This document shows positions 23,876-33,442 of a stretch of DNA of 64,000 nucleotides, piece after piece; within the stretch, counting starts at the first letter, position 1; every line of letters begins with the position of its first letter. The stretch lies in the NCBI RefSeq assembly GCF_022436485.1, contig NZ_JAKUDO010000001.1:1550001-1614000 (forward strand), given 5' to 3'. The notes beneath the pieces are model-generated. The model searched no databases and was not told where the DNA came from. It worked only from the letters and a program-made list of their open reading frames with translations. A program made the translations under genes and the position numbers. Source of the stretch: Agrococcus sp. ARC_14. Its GTDB lineage: Bacteria; Actinomycetota; Actinomycetes; Actinomycetales; Microbacteriaceae.

Positions 23876-26293
23876 ATGAGTGAGAAGATGCAGACCGCTG
23901 TCATGGAAGTGGCGGGTGTCCACTGGGCATCGTCGAAGTCCGTCGCTGAGGCCAGCCTGTCCCGTCGGCCGGGTGTGGTGAGTGTGGAAGCGAATCCGGT
24001 CTCACAGAGCGCGAACGTCACCTTCGACCCGAAGGTGACGTCGATCGCTGACCTGACCGAGTGGATCCGCGACTGCGGCTATCACTGCTCCGGCCAGTCC
24101 GTGCCTGACCACATCTGCGATCCGATGGATGACGGCGCTGGCGGTGAGCGGGCCGACGGCTCGGCCCACGCCGGTCATGCCGGCACCACGCCGGCGGGCA
24201 ATCGCCAGCCTGTCACCCGGGACGCGCAAGAGGTCATGGGTCACGGAGGCGGCCATGGCGTGTCGATGGGGTCGATGATCCGCGACATGCGGAACCGGTT
24301 CTTGGTCGCGGCGATCCTGTCGGTGCCGATCACGCTGTGGTCCCCCATCGGGCGTGAAGTGCTGGGCTTCACCGTCCCTGCTCCGTTCGGTCTGCGCGAC
24401 GACGTCTTCGCGCTCATCCTGTCCCTGCCGGTGATCTTCTACTCGGCTTGGATCTTCTTCGACGGGGCCTACCGCGCGCTGAGGGCACGGACTCTGGACA
24501 TGATGGTCCTTGTGTCCGTCGGTGTGGGGGCCGGGTGGCTCTACAGCCTCATCGTCACCTTGACCGGTGGCGGCGAGGTCTTCTATGAGGCCGCCACCGT
24601 CCTGGCGACGTTCGTGCTGCTGGGCCACTGGGTCGAGATGCGGGCCAGGGGCGGAGCCAATGACGCGGTGCGGACGCTGCTGGAACTGGCGCCCTCGAAA
24701 GCTTTGGTGATCCGCGACGGGGAGACCATCGAGCTTCCCACCGCCGAGGTGATGCCGGGCGACCTGATGCTCGTGCGCCCCGGCTCCAAGATCCCAACGG
24801 ATGGTGTGGTCGAGTCGGGCGAGTCGGAGATCGACGAGTCCATGGTGACGGGCGAGAGCCTGCCGGTCGCCAAGTCTGCGGGTGCCGAGGTGATCGGCGC
24901 CTCGGTGAACACCACCGGGACTTTGCGAGTCCGGGCGACCAGAGTCGGGGCGGATACCGCGCTGGCGCAGATCGTCGCCCTCGTCCAGGAGGCACAGAAC
25001 TCGAAGGCCCCGGGTCAGCGGCTGGCGGACCGGGCAGCGTTCTGGCTCGTGCTCGTCGCGCTGATCGGAGGGTCGGCCACGTTCCTCACGTGGTGGCTCG
25101 CCGGCGCGGGCGTTCCGCAGGCCATCCTCTTCGCGATCACCGTCGTGGTCATCACCTGCCCCGATGCCCTTGGCCTGGCCACGCCGACGGCGATCATGGT
25201 CGGCACGGGGCTCGGTGCCAAGCGCGGCGTCCTCTTCAAGAACGCCACCGCACTGGAGGCCGCGGCCGGCATCGACATCGTGGTGATGGACAAAACGGGC
25301 ACACTGACCAAGGGTGAGCCGGAAGTCACGGACTTCATCGCGCATGGCATCGACGAGGACGAGCTGCTGGCCCTTGTCGCCGCAGTCGAACACGAGTCCG
25401 AGCATCCGCTGGCCGGGGCCGTTGTCAACTTTGCCGTCGCCCGTGGCGTCCGATCGACGGCTGCCACCGCGTTCCTGAACGTTCCCGGACACGGTGCAGG
25501 GGCGACCGTGGACGGCAGGAAGGTCTTCGTCGGCAACCGGAAGCTGATGGTCGCAGAAGGCATCGACATGGCACCCGTGGACGAGGAGCGGGAGGCCCTC
25601 GCCTCGACCGGCCGCACCGCGGTCCTCGTCGCTGTGGACGGCAAGGCAGCTGGCGTCATCGCCCTGGCCGATGCCGCCCGCGAGACCGCCGCCCCCGCTG
25701 TGGCGGCCCTGCACGAAGCCGGCATCGAGGTCGTCATGCTCACCGGCGACAACGAGGCGACCGCCAAGCGGATCGCCGCCCAGCTCGGCATCGACACCGT
25801 CATCGCGGAGGTGCTGCCGGGCGACAAGTCCGCGCGGGTGAGGGAGCTGCAGAAGGCCGGCAAGCGGGTGGCGATGGTCGGGGACGGCGTGAACGACGCT
25901 CCGGCGCTGGCCCAGGCTGACCTGGGCATCGCCATCGGCGCCGGCACCGATGTCGCTATCGAGACCGCCGACGTCGTGCTGATGCGCTCCGACCCGCTCG
26001 ATGTCCCGATCGCGCTGACCATCGGCAAGGGCACGGTGCGCAAGATGCGCCAGAACCTGGCATGGGCGATCGGGTATAACGTCATCGCGCTGCCGATCGC
26101 CGCTGGCGTCTTCTACCCGGCCTTCGGCATCATGCTCAGCCCCGAGATCGCCGCGATCTCCATGTCCGGTTCCAGCGTCATCGTCGCCGTGAACGCCCTC
26201 CTGCTGAAGCGCTTGCGCCTGCCGGAGCCGGGGGCAGCCGCCGACAGCGCGAAGCAGGGCCAGCCGCTTCCGGAGCCCAGCGGCGTCCGGTAG
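23876..26293 (+). CDS. P1B-type metal ATPase with CPD motif and degenerate HMA domain
   Basis: 805 aa. Residues ~5-75 fold like an HMA domain, but the CxxC is replaced (GVHWASSKS), leaving CGYHC and HHIC-like cysteines around 70-82. A His/Gly-rich linker ([11 protein letters not shown]) follows, then the ATPase core: [12 protein letters not shown] (phosphorylated Asp), [22 protein letters not shown]. The membrane metal site reads [11 protein letters not shown], neither CPC (CopA) nor CPH (CopB). ATPases of this kind occur across Actinobacteria; substrate unassigned, copper is a guess. Follows the DUF305 gene by 173 bp. Confidence 0.88.
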   Translation: MSEKMQTAVMEVAGVHWASSKSVAEASLSRRPGVVSVEANPVSQSANVTFDPKVTSIADLTEWIRDCGYHCSGQSVPDHICDPMDDGAGGERADGSAHAGHAGTTPAGNRQPVTRDAQEVMGHGGGHGVSMGSMIRDMRNRFLVAAILSVPITLWSPIGREVLGFTVPAPFGLRDDVFALILSLPVIFYSAWIFFDGAYRALRARTLDMMVLVSVGVGAGWLYSLIVTLTGGGEVFYEAATVLATFVLLGHWVEMRARGGANDAVRTLLELAPSKALVIRDGETIELPTAEVMPGDLMLVRPGSKIPTDGVVESGESEIDESMVTGESLPVAKSAGAEVIGASVNTTGTLRVRATRVGADTALAQIVALVQEAQNSKAPGQRLADRAAFWLVLVALIGGSATFLTWWLAGAGVPQAILFAITVVVITCPDALGLATPTAIMVGTGLGAKRGVLFKNATALEAAAGIDIVVMDKTGTLTKGEPEVTDFIAHGIDEDELLALVAAVEHESEHPLAGAVVNFAVARGVRSTAATAFLNVPGHGAGATVDGRKVFVGNRKLMVAEGIDMAPVDEEREALASTGRTAVLVAVDGKAAGVIALADAARETAAPAVAALHEAGIEVVMLTGDNEATAKRIAAQLGIDTVIAEVLPGDKSARVRELQKAGKRVAMVGDGVNDAPALAQADLGIAIGAGTDVAIETADVVLMRSDPLDVPIALTIGKGTVRKMRQNLAWAIGYNVIALPIAAGVFYPAFGIMLSPEIAAISMSGSSVIVAVNALLLKRLRLPEPGAAADSAKQGQPLPEPSGVR

Positions 26294-26341
26294 CCGTTGC
26301 AGCACCGTGACGACCGAATATTCTCAGAGGCAGGAGATCTC

Positions 26342-28771
26342 ATGAATGCTCAGGACCAGCCCGGTCCGGTACCCGTCCTCGACCCCCAGCAGCTGGATCG
26401 CATCCACGCCTGGTGGCGGGCGGCCAACTACCTGTCGGTGGGACAGATCTACCTGATGGACAATCCGCTGCTGCGCGAGCCGCTGCTGCCGGAGCATGTC
26501 AAACCTCGACTGCTGGGCCACTGGGGAACCACCCCGGGACTGAACTTCATCTACGCGCACCTGAACCGGGCGATCATGGAGCGCGACCTGGACACGATCT
26601 ACATCATGGGCCCCGGGCATGGGGGGCCCGGCCCCGTGGCGGCGGCGTGGCTGGAGGGCACCTACAGCGAGACCTACCCGAACGTCTCGCAGGACGCCGT
26701 CGGGATGAAGCGGCTGTTCCACCAGTTCTCCTTCCCCGGCGGCATTCCCAGCCACGTCGCCCCCGAGACCCCTGGCTCGATCCACGAAGGCGGGGAGCTG
26801 GGGTACGCCCTCTCCCACGCGTATGGGGCGGCGTTCGACAACCCGGAGCTGATCGTCGCGGCCGTCGTCGGGGACGGCGAGGCGGAGACTGGTCCGCTGG
26901 CGGCGAGCTGGCATTCGAACAAGTTCATCAACCCGGCCCGCGACGGCACGGTGCTGCCGATCCTGCACCTGAACGGCTACAAGATCGCGAACCCGGCGGT
27001 GCTGGACCGGATCGACCGGGACGAGCTGGACGGCCTGCTGCGGGGCTACGGCCACACGCCGTACTACGTGGAGGGTGATGATCCCGAACAGATGCACCAG
27101 GACTTCGCCAGGATCCTGGACGCCAGTCTGGACGAGATCGCAGAGATCAAGCGCCGAGCCCGCGAGGAGGGCAGGGACGAGCGTCCCCGCTGGCCGATGA
27201 TCGTGCTGAGGTCGCCGAAGGGGTGGACGGGACCGGCCGAGGTGGACGGGAAGAAGGTCGAAGGCTCCTGGCGCTCCCACCAGGTGCCCTTCAGCGCTGC
27301 ACGCGAGAACGACGGTCACCGACAGGTGCTGGAGGACTGGTTGCGGAGCTACCGGCCCGAGGAGCTCTTCGACGAGAGCGGGGGTCCGGTGGAAGCGATC
27401 CGCACCCTGCACCCGGAGGGCATCCGGCGCATGAGTGCCAACCCGCACGCGAACGGCGGCCTGCTGCTGCGGGAGCTGCGGATGCCAGACTTCCGCGACT
27501 ACGCCGTTCCGGTGACGGAGCCGGGCACAGGGGCGGTCGAGTCCACGCGTGTGCTGGGGGAGATGCTGCGAGACGTGATGGCCCTGAACTCAGATAACTT
27601 CCGGGTCTTCGCGCCGGATGAGAACAACTCCAACCGGCTGGACGCGGTGCTGGAGGCGACGGACCGGACATGGAACGCGCGGACGGTTCCGGAGGACGAT
27701 CATCTGGCCCGAGACGGCCGCGTCATGGAGATCCTGTCCGAGCACACCTGCCAGGGCTGGCTCGAAGGCTATCTGCTGACCGGGCGACACGGGTTCTTCT
27801 CGTGCTACGAGGCGTTCGTGCACATCGTCGACTCCATGTTCAACCAGCACGCCAAGTGGCTGGACACCGCCAACGGCATCGAATGGCGCCGACCGGTCGC
27901 ATCCTTGAACTATCTCCTGACCTCCCATGTCTGGCGGCAGGACCACAACGGCTTCTCGCACCAGGATCCGGGCTTCATCGACCATGTGATCAACAAGAAG
28001 CCCGAGGTGATCCGCGTCTATCTGCCGCCGGACGCCAACACGCTGTTGTCCGTCGCCGATCACTGCCTGCGGAGCCGCCAGTACGTCAACGTGATCGTGG
28101 CGGGCAAGCAGCCGCAGCTGCAGTACCTCGACATGGACTCCGCCATCGTGCACTGCACCAAGGGGATCGGCATCTGGGACTGGGCCAGCTCGGACGCGGG
28201 CGCCGAACCCGACGTCGTGATGGCCTGCGCCGGGGACGTGCCGACGATGGAGACCCTTGCGGCCGTCGACATCCTGCGCACGCGCTTCACCGACCTGCGG
28301 ATCCGGGTGGTCAACGTCGTCGATCTGATGCGGCTCCAGGATGACGCTCAGAACCCGCACGGCCTGACGGACCGCGACTTCGACGCGCTCTTCACCGCAG
28401 ACGTGCCGGTGATCTTCGCCTACCACGGCTACCCGTGGCTGATCCACCGGCTCACCTACCGGCGTACCAACCACCACAACTTCCATGTCCGCGGGTACAA
28501 GGAGGAAGGAACCACCACCACCCCGTTCGACATGTGCGTGCTCAATGAGATCGATCGCTTCAACTTGGCCATCGACGTCATCGACCGGGTGCCGCGGCTG
28601 CGGGACACCTCCGCCCACGTGCGGGAGGAGCTCAAGGACAAGCTACTCGAGCACAGCCAGTACATCCGCGTCCACGGCGAGGACATGCCCGAGATCACGA
28701 ACTGGCAGTGGTCGCGCGTCCCGACCCATGGCAACCAGCCTCCGAACGAGCCCCAGGGGCGATCCGTCTAG
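26342..28771 (+). CDS. xfp: xylulose-5-phosphate/fructose-6-phosphate phosphoketolase
   Basis: 809 aa from ATG 26342 with AGGAG seven bases upstream; normal family length. Signatures: [12 protein letters not shown] near the N-terminus, GPGHGGPG (phosphate/TPP region), [22 protein letters not shown] for the ThDP-Mg site, [10 protein letters not shown], and C-terminal HNFHVRGY. It converts xylulose-5-P or fructose-6-P plus phosphate to acetyl-phosphate and a triose- or tetrose-phosphate in the cytoplasm. It is followed by a HAD-GH65 fusion and an archaeal-type GAPDH, which together suggest a compact route for sugar phosphates. Confidence 0.95.
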   Translation: MNAQDQPGPVPVLDPQQLDRIHAWWRAANYLSVGQIYLMDNPLLREPLLPEHVKPRLLGHWGTTPGLNFIYAHLNRAIMERDLDTIYIMGPGHGGPGPVAAAWLEGTYSETYPNVSQDAVGMKRLFHQFSFPGGIPSHVAPETPGSIHEGGELGYALSHAYGAAFDNPELIVAAVVGDGEAETGPLAASWHSNKFINPARDGTVLPILHLNGYKIANPAVLDRIDRDELDGLLRGYGHTPYYVEGDDPEQMHQDFARILDASLDEIAEIKRRAREEGRDERPRWPMIVLRSPKGWTGPAEVDGKKVEGSWRSHQVPFSAARENDGHRQVLEDWLRSYRPEELFDESGGPVEAIRTLHPEGIRRMSANPHANGGLLLRELRMPDFRDYAVPVTEPGTGAVESTRVLGEMLRDVMALNSDNFRVFAPDENNSNRLDAVLEATDRTWNARTVPEDDHLARDGRVMEILSEHTCQGWLEGYLLTGRHGFFSCYEAFVHIVDSMFNQHAKWLDTANGIEWRRPVASLNYLLTSHVWRQDHNGFSHQDPGFIDHVINKKPEVIRVYLPPDANTLLSVADHCLRSRQYVNVIVAGKQPQLQYLDMDSAIVHCTKGIGIWDWASSDAGAEPDVVMACAGDVPTMETLAAVDILRTRFTDLRIRVVNVVDLMRLQDDAQNPHGLTDRDFDALFTADVPVIFAYHGYPWLIHRLTYRRTNHHNFHVRGYKEEGTTTTPFDMCVLNEIDRFNLAIDVIDRVPRLRDTSAHVREELKDKLLEHSQYIRVHGEDMPEITNWQWSRVPTHGNQPPNEPQGRSV

Positions 28772-28772
28772 C

Positions 28773-31700
28773 ATGCGACCTTCTAGCCGAGGCGGTCACG
28801 CGAGCGGACCCGAGCAGCCCGCGCACGAGGTTGCGGTGCCCTACGACGCGGTGCTGTTCGACATGGATGGGGTGGTCACCCAGACCGCGACCGTGCACTC
28901 GGCGGCGTGGAAGCAGCTCTTCGATGAGGTCCTCCAGGACCCCCGACTCTCGAGCGGTGCCGCAATTCGGCCGTTCGACGAGGATGAGGACTACCGGCGC
29001 TACGTCGACGGGAGGCAAAGAGAGGATGGAGTCGTCGCATTCCTCGCCTCACGTGGTGTCCGCCTGCCCGGCGGCAACACGGACGACGCGCCGGGGGAGT
29101 GGTCGGTCTACGGGCTCGGCGCCCGCAAGAACGCACTGTTCCTCGAGGCGGTGCGCCGCGACGGCGTCGCTGCCTACCCGGGAACGGTGGCCCTGCTGGA
29201 ACGCCTGCGGTCCGGAGGGGTTCCCGTCGGTCTCGTCACAGCCAGCCGGAACGCCCTCGCTTCGCTCACCGCCGCGGGGCTCGATGTCGAGTTCGACGTG
29301 ATCGTCGACGGGCAGACTGCAGCCGAGGAGCAGCTGCCCGGGAAGCCGGATCCGGCGATGTTCCTCGAGGCAGCGCGCCGTCTCGGTGTGCCACCCGGAC
29401 GCACTGCGGTCGTCGAGGACGCCGTCTCCGGGGTCCAGGCCGCCCGCCGCGGCGGTTTCGGGCTGGTAGTCGGCGTCGAGCGGACAGGGAACCGCGAGCA
29501 GCTGGAGCGGGCCGGCGCCGACGTGGTGGTCGGGGACGTCTCGGAACTGGACTTGGGCGCCACTCGCACCGACCCCTGGACACTGGTCTACGAGGCCTTC
29601 GATCCAGCGCACGAGGGCCACCGCGAAGCGCTGATGGCCCTGGGCAACGGATACATGACCACCCGTGGGGCGCGTCCGGAGCACCGCGATGACGGCGTGC
29701 ACTATCCCGGCACGTACTTGGCCGGGGTCTACAACCGCGCTGCCGGCGTGATCCACGGTCGCGAGCTCGAAGAGGAGCACCTGGTCAACGTCCCCGACTG
29801 GCTGCCACTGGACGTCCGTATCGGCGACGGTCCGTGGTGGTCGACCGGGGAGGTCGGAGTCTCCGCCGAGCGGAGCGAACTCGACCTGCGTCGGGGTGTC
29901 CTCACACGCCGAGCCGCACTGGTCGGGCAGGCCGGGGAACGACTCGCCATCGTCCAGCGGCGGCTCGTCTCCATGCACAACCCGCACCTTGCGGGCCTGG
30001 AGACCACCATCACGGCCGACGGCTTCAGCGGCATCGTCAGCGTTCGGGTCGGCGTCGACGCAGCCGTGACGAACGGCAACGTCCGCGCCTATGCCAGCAC
30101 GCGGCATCTGACCGATCCTGTCTTCGCGGAGACGGGCGACGGCACCGTCCTGTGCGAGGTGAGCACCGTGCAGAGCCGGATCGGCATCGCCCTCGCGGTC
30201 CGGACGAGGATCGGCGGCGGTGCAGCGGTGACACCGCACGCCGCAGAGCGCGACGGCGGAGCACACTGGCGGCAGTTCGACCTTCGGCTGGCGGACGGGC
30301 AGCCGGTCACGATCGACAAGACCGCGGCCGTGGCGACCTCTCGCGACGGTGCCATCGCTTCTCCGGGCACCGCCGCGCTGACCGAGCTCTCCCGCCACGA
30401 CGGCGACTTCGACGCGCTGCTGGCGGAGCACGAGGCGGCATGGCGGCGCTTGTGGGACCGCTTCGCGGTCACCCTCGATTCCGACCGGCAGTCCCGCCTG
30501 ATCCTCAACCTGCACGTGTTCCACCTGCTGCAGACGGTCTCCGCACACAGCGGAGTCCTGGATGCCGGTGTGCCTGCTCGGGGACTGCATGGGGAGGGCT
30601 ACCGCGGGCACATCTTCTGGGACGAGCTGTTCGTCGTGCCCGTCATCGGGATGCGGCGCCCGCAGCTCGGTCAGGCACTCCTGGAGTACCGCTGGCGGCG
30701 GTTGGATGCCGCCCGAGCCGCCGCCCGCGCGCAGAGCCTCGAGGGGGCGCTCTTCCCCTGGCAGAGCGGCAGCGACGGCCGAGAGGAGACGCCCGCTCAG
30801 CTGTACAACGCCCGCTCCGGCCGATGGATGCCGGACAACTCCACTCGTCAGCGCCATGTCGGACTCGCCGTCGCCTTCAACGCGTGGCAGCACTTCCAAG
30901 CTACGGGCGACCGGGACTGGCTTGCCGCCCGCGGTGCGGAGCTCATCGTCGAAGTCACCCGGATGTTCGCGTCGTCGGCCAGCTGGGAGCCGGCCACCGA
31001 CAGGTACCACATCGAGGGTGTGATGGGACCTGATGAGTACCACGACGGGTACCCGGACGCGCCCGGCGCCGGCCTGCGCGACAACGCCTACACCAACGTG
31101 CTGCTGTCCTGGCTCTGCGACCGCGCGGCCGATGCCCTGGGCGAGCTGCAGGGCCATCCCGGCAACGACCTTGCCGACCGGCTGCGCATCACCCCGGCGG
31201 AGATCCGCCAGTGGTCCCGGCTCGGCAGCCGTCTCGCTGTGCCCTTCCACGCCGATGGCGTGATCAGTCAGTTCGAAGGCTACGAAGATCTTCTCGAACT
31301 CGACTGGCCCCGCTATCGCGCCGCGTACGGCAACATCGGGCGGCTGGACCTGATCCTCGAGGCCGAGCACGACATGACCAACCGGTACAAGCTGTCCAAG
31401 CAGGCGGATGTGCTGATGCTGATCTACCTCCTGGGACCCGCAGGCGTGCTCGACCAACTGCATCGGCTCGGCTATCAGTGCACCGAACAGGAGCTGGAGC
31501 GCACGGTCGCGTATTACCTCCCACGCACCGCGGACGGCTCGACCCTCAGCCGCGTGGTGCACGCCTCGGTGCTGTCGCGATTCGACGAGGTCCGCGCCTG
31601 GTCGACCTTCCGCGAGGCCTTGGTCGCGGACCTGGACGACACGCAAGGCGGCACCACCCGTGAAGGGATCCATCTCGGAGCCATGTCCGGGACGATCGAT

Positions 31701-31991
31701 ATCGTGATCCGCGCCTTCGCAGGCCTGCGGACCGAGGCGAACGCGCTGACTTTCGACCCGAGACTGCCCGCCCATCTTGGACGGGCACGCTTCCAGGTCG
31801 GATACCGGGGTCATCGGATCGACGTGTCCGTGCGCGCCGATCTGCTGTCGGTCTCTCTGCAGCCGTGCAACGCGCCGCCCGTCCGGGTCGGCGTGACAGG
31901 ACGCTACGCGCTGCTCGCCGGAGGGGAAGCACGGGAGTTCCCGCTGGCGCCACGCATGCGCCCGGAAGGCGTGGCCGGCGCTCCAACCTGA
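28773..31991 (+). CDS. beta-phosphoglucomutase (HAD)-GH65 disaccharide phosphorylase fusion
   Basis: 1072 aa from ATG 28773, one base after the xfp stop. Residues ~20-250 are a HAD-family beta-phosphoglucomutase: LFDMDGVVT with Asp30 and Asp32, a cap domain, GLVTASRN and GKPDPAMFLEAA. Residues ~265-1065 are a GH65 phosphorylase with the general acid Glu in YHIEGVMGPDEYHDG and GHIFWDELFVVP upstream. GH65 cleaves maltose, trehalose or kojibiose with phosphate to give beta-glucose-1-P, which the mutase would convert to glucose-6-P. The substrate cannot be told from motifs. The two-enzyme fusion channels the product within one protein. Confidence 0.9.
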   Translation: MRPSSRGGHASGPEQPAHEVAVPYDAVLFDMDGVVTQTATVHSAAWKQLFDEVLQDPRLSSGAAIRPFDEDEDYRRYVDGRQREDGVVAFLASRGVRLPGGNTDDAPGEWSVYGLGARKNALFLEAVRRDGVAAYPGTVALLERLRSGGVPVGLVTASRNALASLTAAGLDVEFDVIVDGQTAAEEQLPGKPDPAMFLEAARRLGVPPGRTAVVEDAVSGVQAARRGGFGLVVGVERTGNREQLERAGADVVVGDVSELDLGATRTDPWTLVYEAFDPAHEGHREALMALGNGYMTTRGARPEHRDDGVHYPGTYLAGVYNRAAGVIHGRELEEEHLVNVPDWLPLDVRIGDGPWWSTGEVGVSAERSELDLRRGVLTRRAALVGQAGERLAIVQRRLVSMHNPHLAGLETTITADGFSGIVSVRVGVDAAVTNGNVRAYASTRHLTDPVFAETGDGTVLCEVSTVQSRIGIALAVRTRIGGGAAVTPHAAERDGGAHWRQFDLRLADGQPVTIDKTAAVATSRDGAIASPGTAALTELSRHDGDFDALLAEHEAAWRRLWDRFAVTLDSDRQSRLILNLHVFHLLQTVSAHSGVLDAGVPARGLHGEGYRGHIFWDELFVVPVIGMRRPQLGQALLEYRWRRLDAARAAARAQSLEGALFPWQSGSDGREETPAQLYNARSGRWMPDNSTRQRHVGLAVAFNAWQHFQATGDRDWLAARGAELIVEVTRMFASSASWEPATDRYHIEGVMGPDEYHDGYPDAPGAGLRDNAYTNVLLSWLCDRAADALGELQGHPGNDLADRLRITPAEIRQWSRLGSRLAVPFHADGVISQFEGYEDLLELDWPRYRAAYGNIGRLDLILEAEHDMTNRYKLSKQADVLMLIYLLGPAGVLDQLHRLGYQCTEQELERTVAYYLPRTADGSTLSRVVHASVLSRFDEVRAWSTFREALVADLDDTQGGTTREGIHLGAMSGTIDIVIRAFAGLRTEANALTFDPRLPAHLGRARFQVGYRGHRIDVSVRADLLSVSLQPCNAPPVRVGVTGRYALLAGGEAREFPLAPRMRPEGVAGAPT

Positions 31992-32026
31992 ATGATGCAG
32001 CACATCACGAACCGGAAGGATCAGCA

Positions 32027-33106
32027 ATGAGCACGATCAGAGTGGCCGTCAACGGATACGGAGTGATCGGAAAGCGGGTCGCCGATGCGGTGAAGCTGCA
32101 ACCAGACATGGAGTTGGTGGGCATCGCCGACGTCGCGACCGATTGGCGCATCAGGGCCGCCGCTGGGAGGGCGCCGATCTTCGGCGCGACTGTCGAGGCG
32201 GTCGACGGCATGCGTGCGGCGGGACTCGACATCGCCGGAACGCTGCAGGACCTCATCGGCGGTGCCGACATCGTGGTGGACACCACTCCCAAGCACGTCG
32301 CGGCCGGGAACCTTGACCGGTACCGGGAGGCCGGCGTCAAGTTCGTGCTCCAAGGCGGAGAGTCGCATGAGACGACCGGGCACTCGTTCGTCGCGCAGGC
32401 GAACTACGACAGTGCCCTCGGCCGGGAGAGCACCCGCGTGGTGTCGTGCAACACCACGAGCATCGTCCGCGTGCTCGGCGCACTGCAGGACGCGGGCCTC
32501 CTCGCCAAGGCTCGAGGCGTGCTCATCCGCCGCGCGACCGACCCGTGGGAATCGCACCTGGGTGGCATCATGAACACCATGGTTCCCGAAGCGACCATCC
32601 CCTCACATCAGGGACCGGACGCGCAAACCGTGCTGCCGGACCTCGACCTCATCACCATCGCGGCGAAGGGGGCCCATACGCAGACGCACAACCACTATTG
32701 GACGCTGCAGCTCACGAGGAACGCGAGCAGGGATGAGGTGCTCGACGCGTTCCGCGCCGCGCCGCGCATCGCCTTCATTCGAATGTCGGACGGACTCGTC
32801 GCGCTGAACTCCACGATCGAACTTATGCGGGACCTCGGTCGACCACGAGGCGACATGTGGGAGGTGGCGCTCTGGGAGGACCTCGTCACCGTGAACGGCG
32901 ACGAGGTGTATCTCACCTACCAGGTCTTCAACGAGGCCATCGTCGTGCCCGAGACCATCGACGCGATCCGCGCGCTGACCGAGAGCGCCCCCGATGCGGC
33001 CACGTCTATGCACATCACCGACACCACCCTCGGGATGCGGCGGGACTTCCTGACCACGCCGCTTGGCACGTCGGAGTCGACAAGCCGTCCATCGACGGCC
33101 CGATAG
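32027..33106 (+). CDS. type II (archaeal-type) glyceraldehyde-3-phosphate dehydrogenase
   Basis: 359 aa with GGAAGGA before ATG 32027. Rossmann motif VNGYGVIGKRVADAV and the active-site SCNTTS with catalytic Cys (~140) followed by HTQTHNHYW match type II GAPDH, which uses NAD or NADP and is typical of Archaea; bacterial examples are sporadic. It lacks the CTTNCLAP signature of ordinary GapA. Third gene of the xfp - HAD-GH65 - GAPDH series, so it may oxidise the glyceraldehyde-3-P released by phosphoketolase. The last ~12 residues (STSRPSTAR) look like read-through. Confidence 0.85.
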   Translation: MSTIRVAVNGYGVIGKRVADAVKLQPDMELVGIADVATDWRIRAAAGRAPIFGATVEAVDGMRAAGLDIAGTLQDLIGGADIVVDTTPKHVAAGNLDRYREAGVKFVLQGGESHETTGHSFVAQANYDSALGRESTRVVSCNTTSIVRVLGALQDAGLLAKARGVLIRRATDPWESHLGGIMNTMVPEATIPSHQGPDAQTVLPDLDLITIAAKGAHTQTHNHYWTLQLTRNASRDEVLDAFRAAPRIAFIRMSDGLVALNSTIELMRDLGRPRGDMWEVALWEDLVTVNGDEVYLTYQVFNEAIVVPETIDAIRALTESAPDAATSMHITDTTLGMRRDFLTTPLGTSESTSRPSTAR

Positions 33107-33113
33107 TCATCCC

Positions 33114-33248
33114 CATCGAGCGGTTCAGCGGATGAGTCGTCCGATGGCTTGCGATGCTTCGCGGATCTTCTCTTCGGCGACGTCGTCGCCGGCACGGGCG
33201 GCGTCGGCGACGCAGTGGCGCAGGTGGTCCTCGAGGAGCCCGACGGCG
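33114..33248. repeat. 135-bp direct repeat, right copy (3' end of intact csoR)
   Basis: Partner of 20468-20602. It begins just before the csoR stop and covers the last ~40 codons. Confidence 0.85.
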
Positions 33249-33442
33249 ACGTTCTGCAGCGCGCCGGTGAGGGCGGAGATCTGGGTGAGGATGTCGATGC
33301 AGTACTGCTCTTGATCGACCATGCGGTGGATCCCGCGTGCCTGTCCCTCGATCCGCCGGAGTCGCGCGAGGTATCGGGCTTTGTCGGTGATGTAGCCGTG
33401 CTCGCTCTGATCGCAGGTGGTGGGAGTGGTGGTGTCCGTCAT
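33125..33442 (-). CDS. csoR: copper-sensing repressor CsoR
   Basis: 105 aa with GGAGAG before ATG 33442. CsoR/DUF156 fold with the full Cu(I) ligand set: Cys48 (EQYCID), His73 (EDHLRH) and Cys77 (RHCV), the exact 25 and 29 spacing of M. tuberculosis CsoR. The N-terminus carries an extra Cys10 and His15. Last gene of the leftward copper operon, coupled to copB by an ATGA overlap. Its likely targets are the ATACCCC-GGGGTAT sites at 39684-39733 and perhaps 5465-5480. Confidence 0.92.
   Translation of the reverse strand: MTDTTTPTTCDQSEHGYITDKARYLARLRRIEGQARGIHRMVDQEQYCIDILTQISALTGALQNVAVGLLEDHLRHCVADAARAGDDVAEEKIREASQAIGRLIR

Noticed and set aside
29049..32027. 992-codon open frame antisense to the HAD-GH65 gene
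   Set aside because: High GC makes antisense frames long. The plus strand has complete family motifs; the antisense frame is His/Gly/Arg-rich without any recognisable domain.
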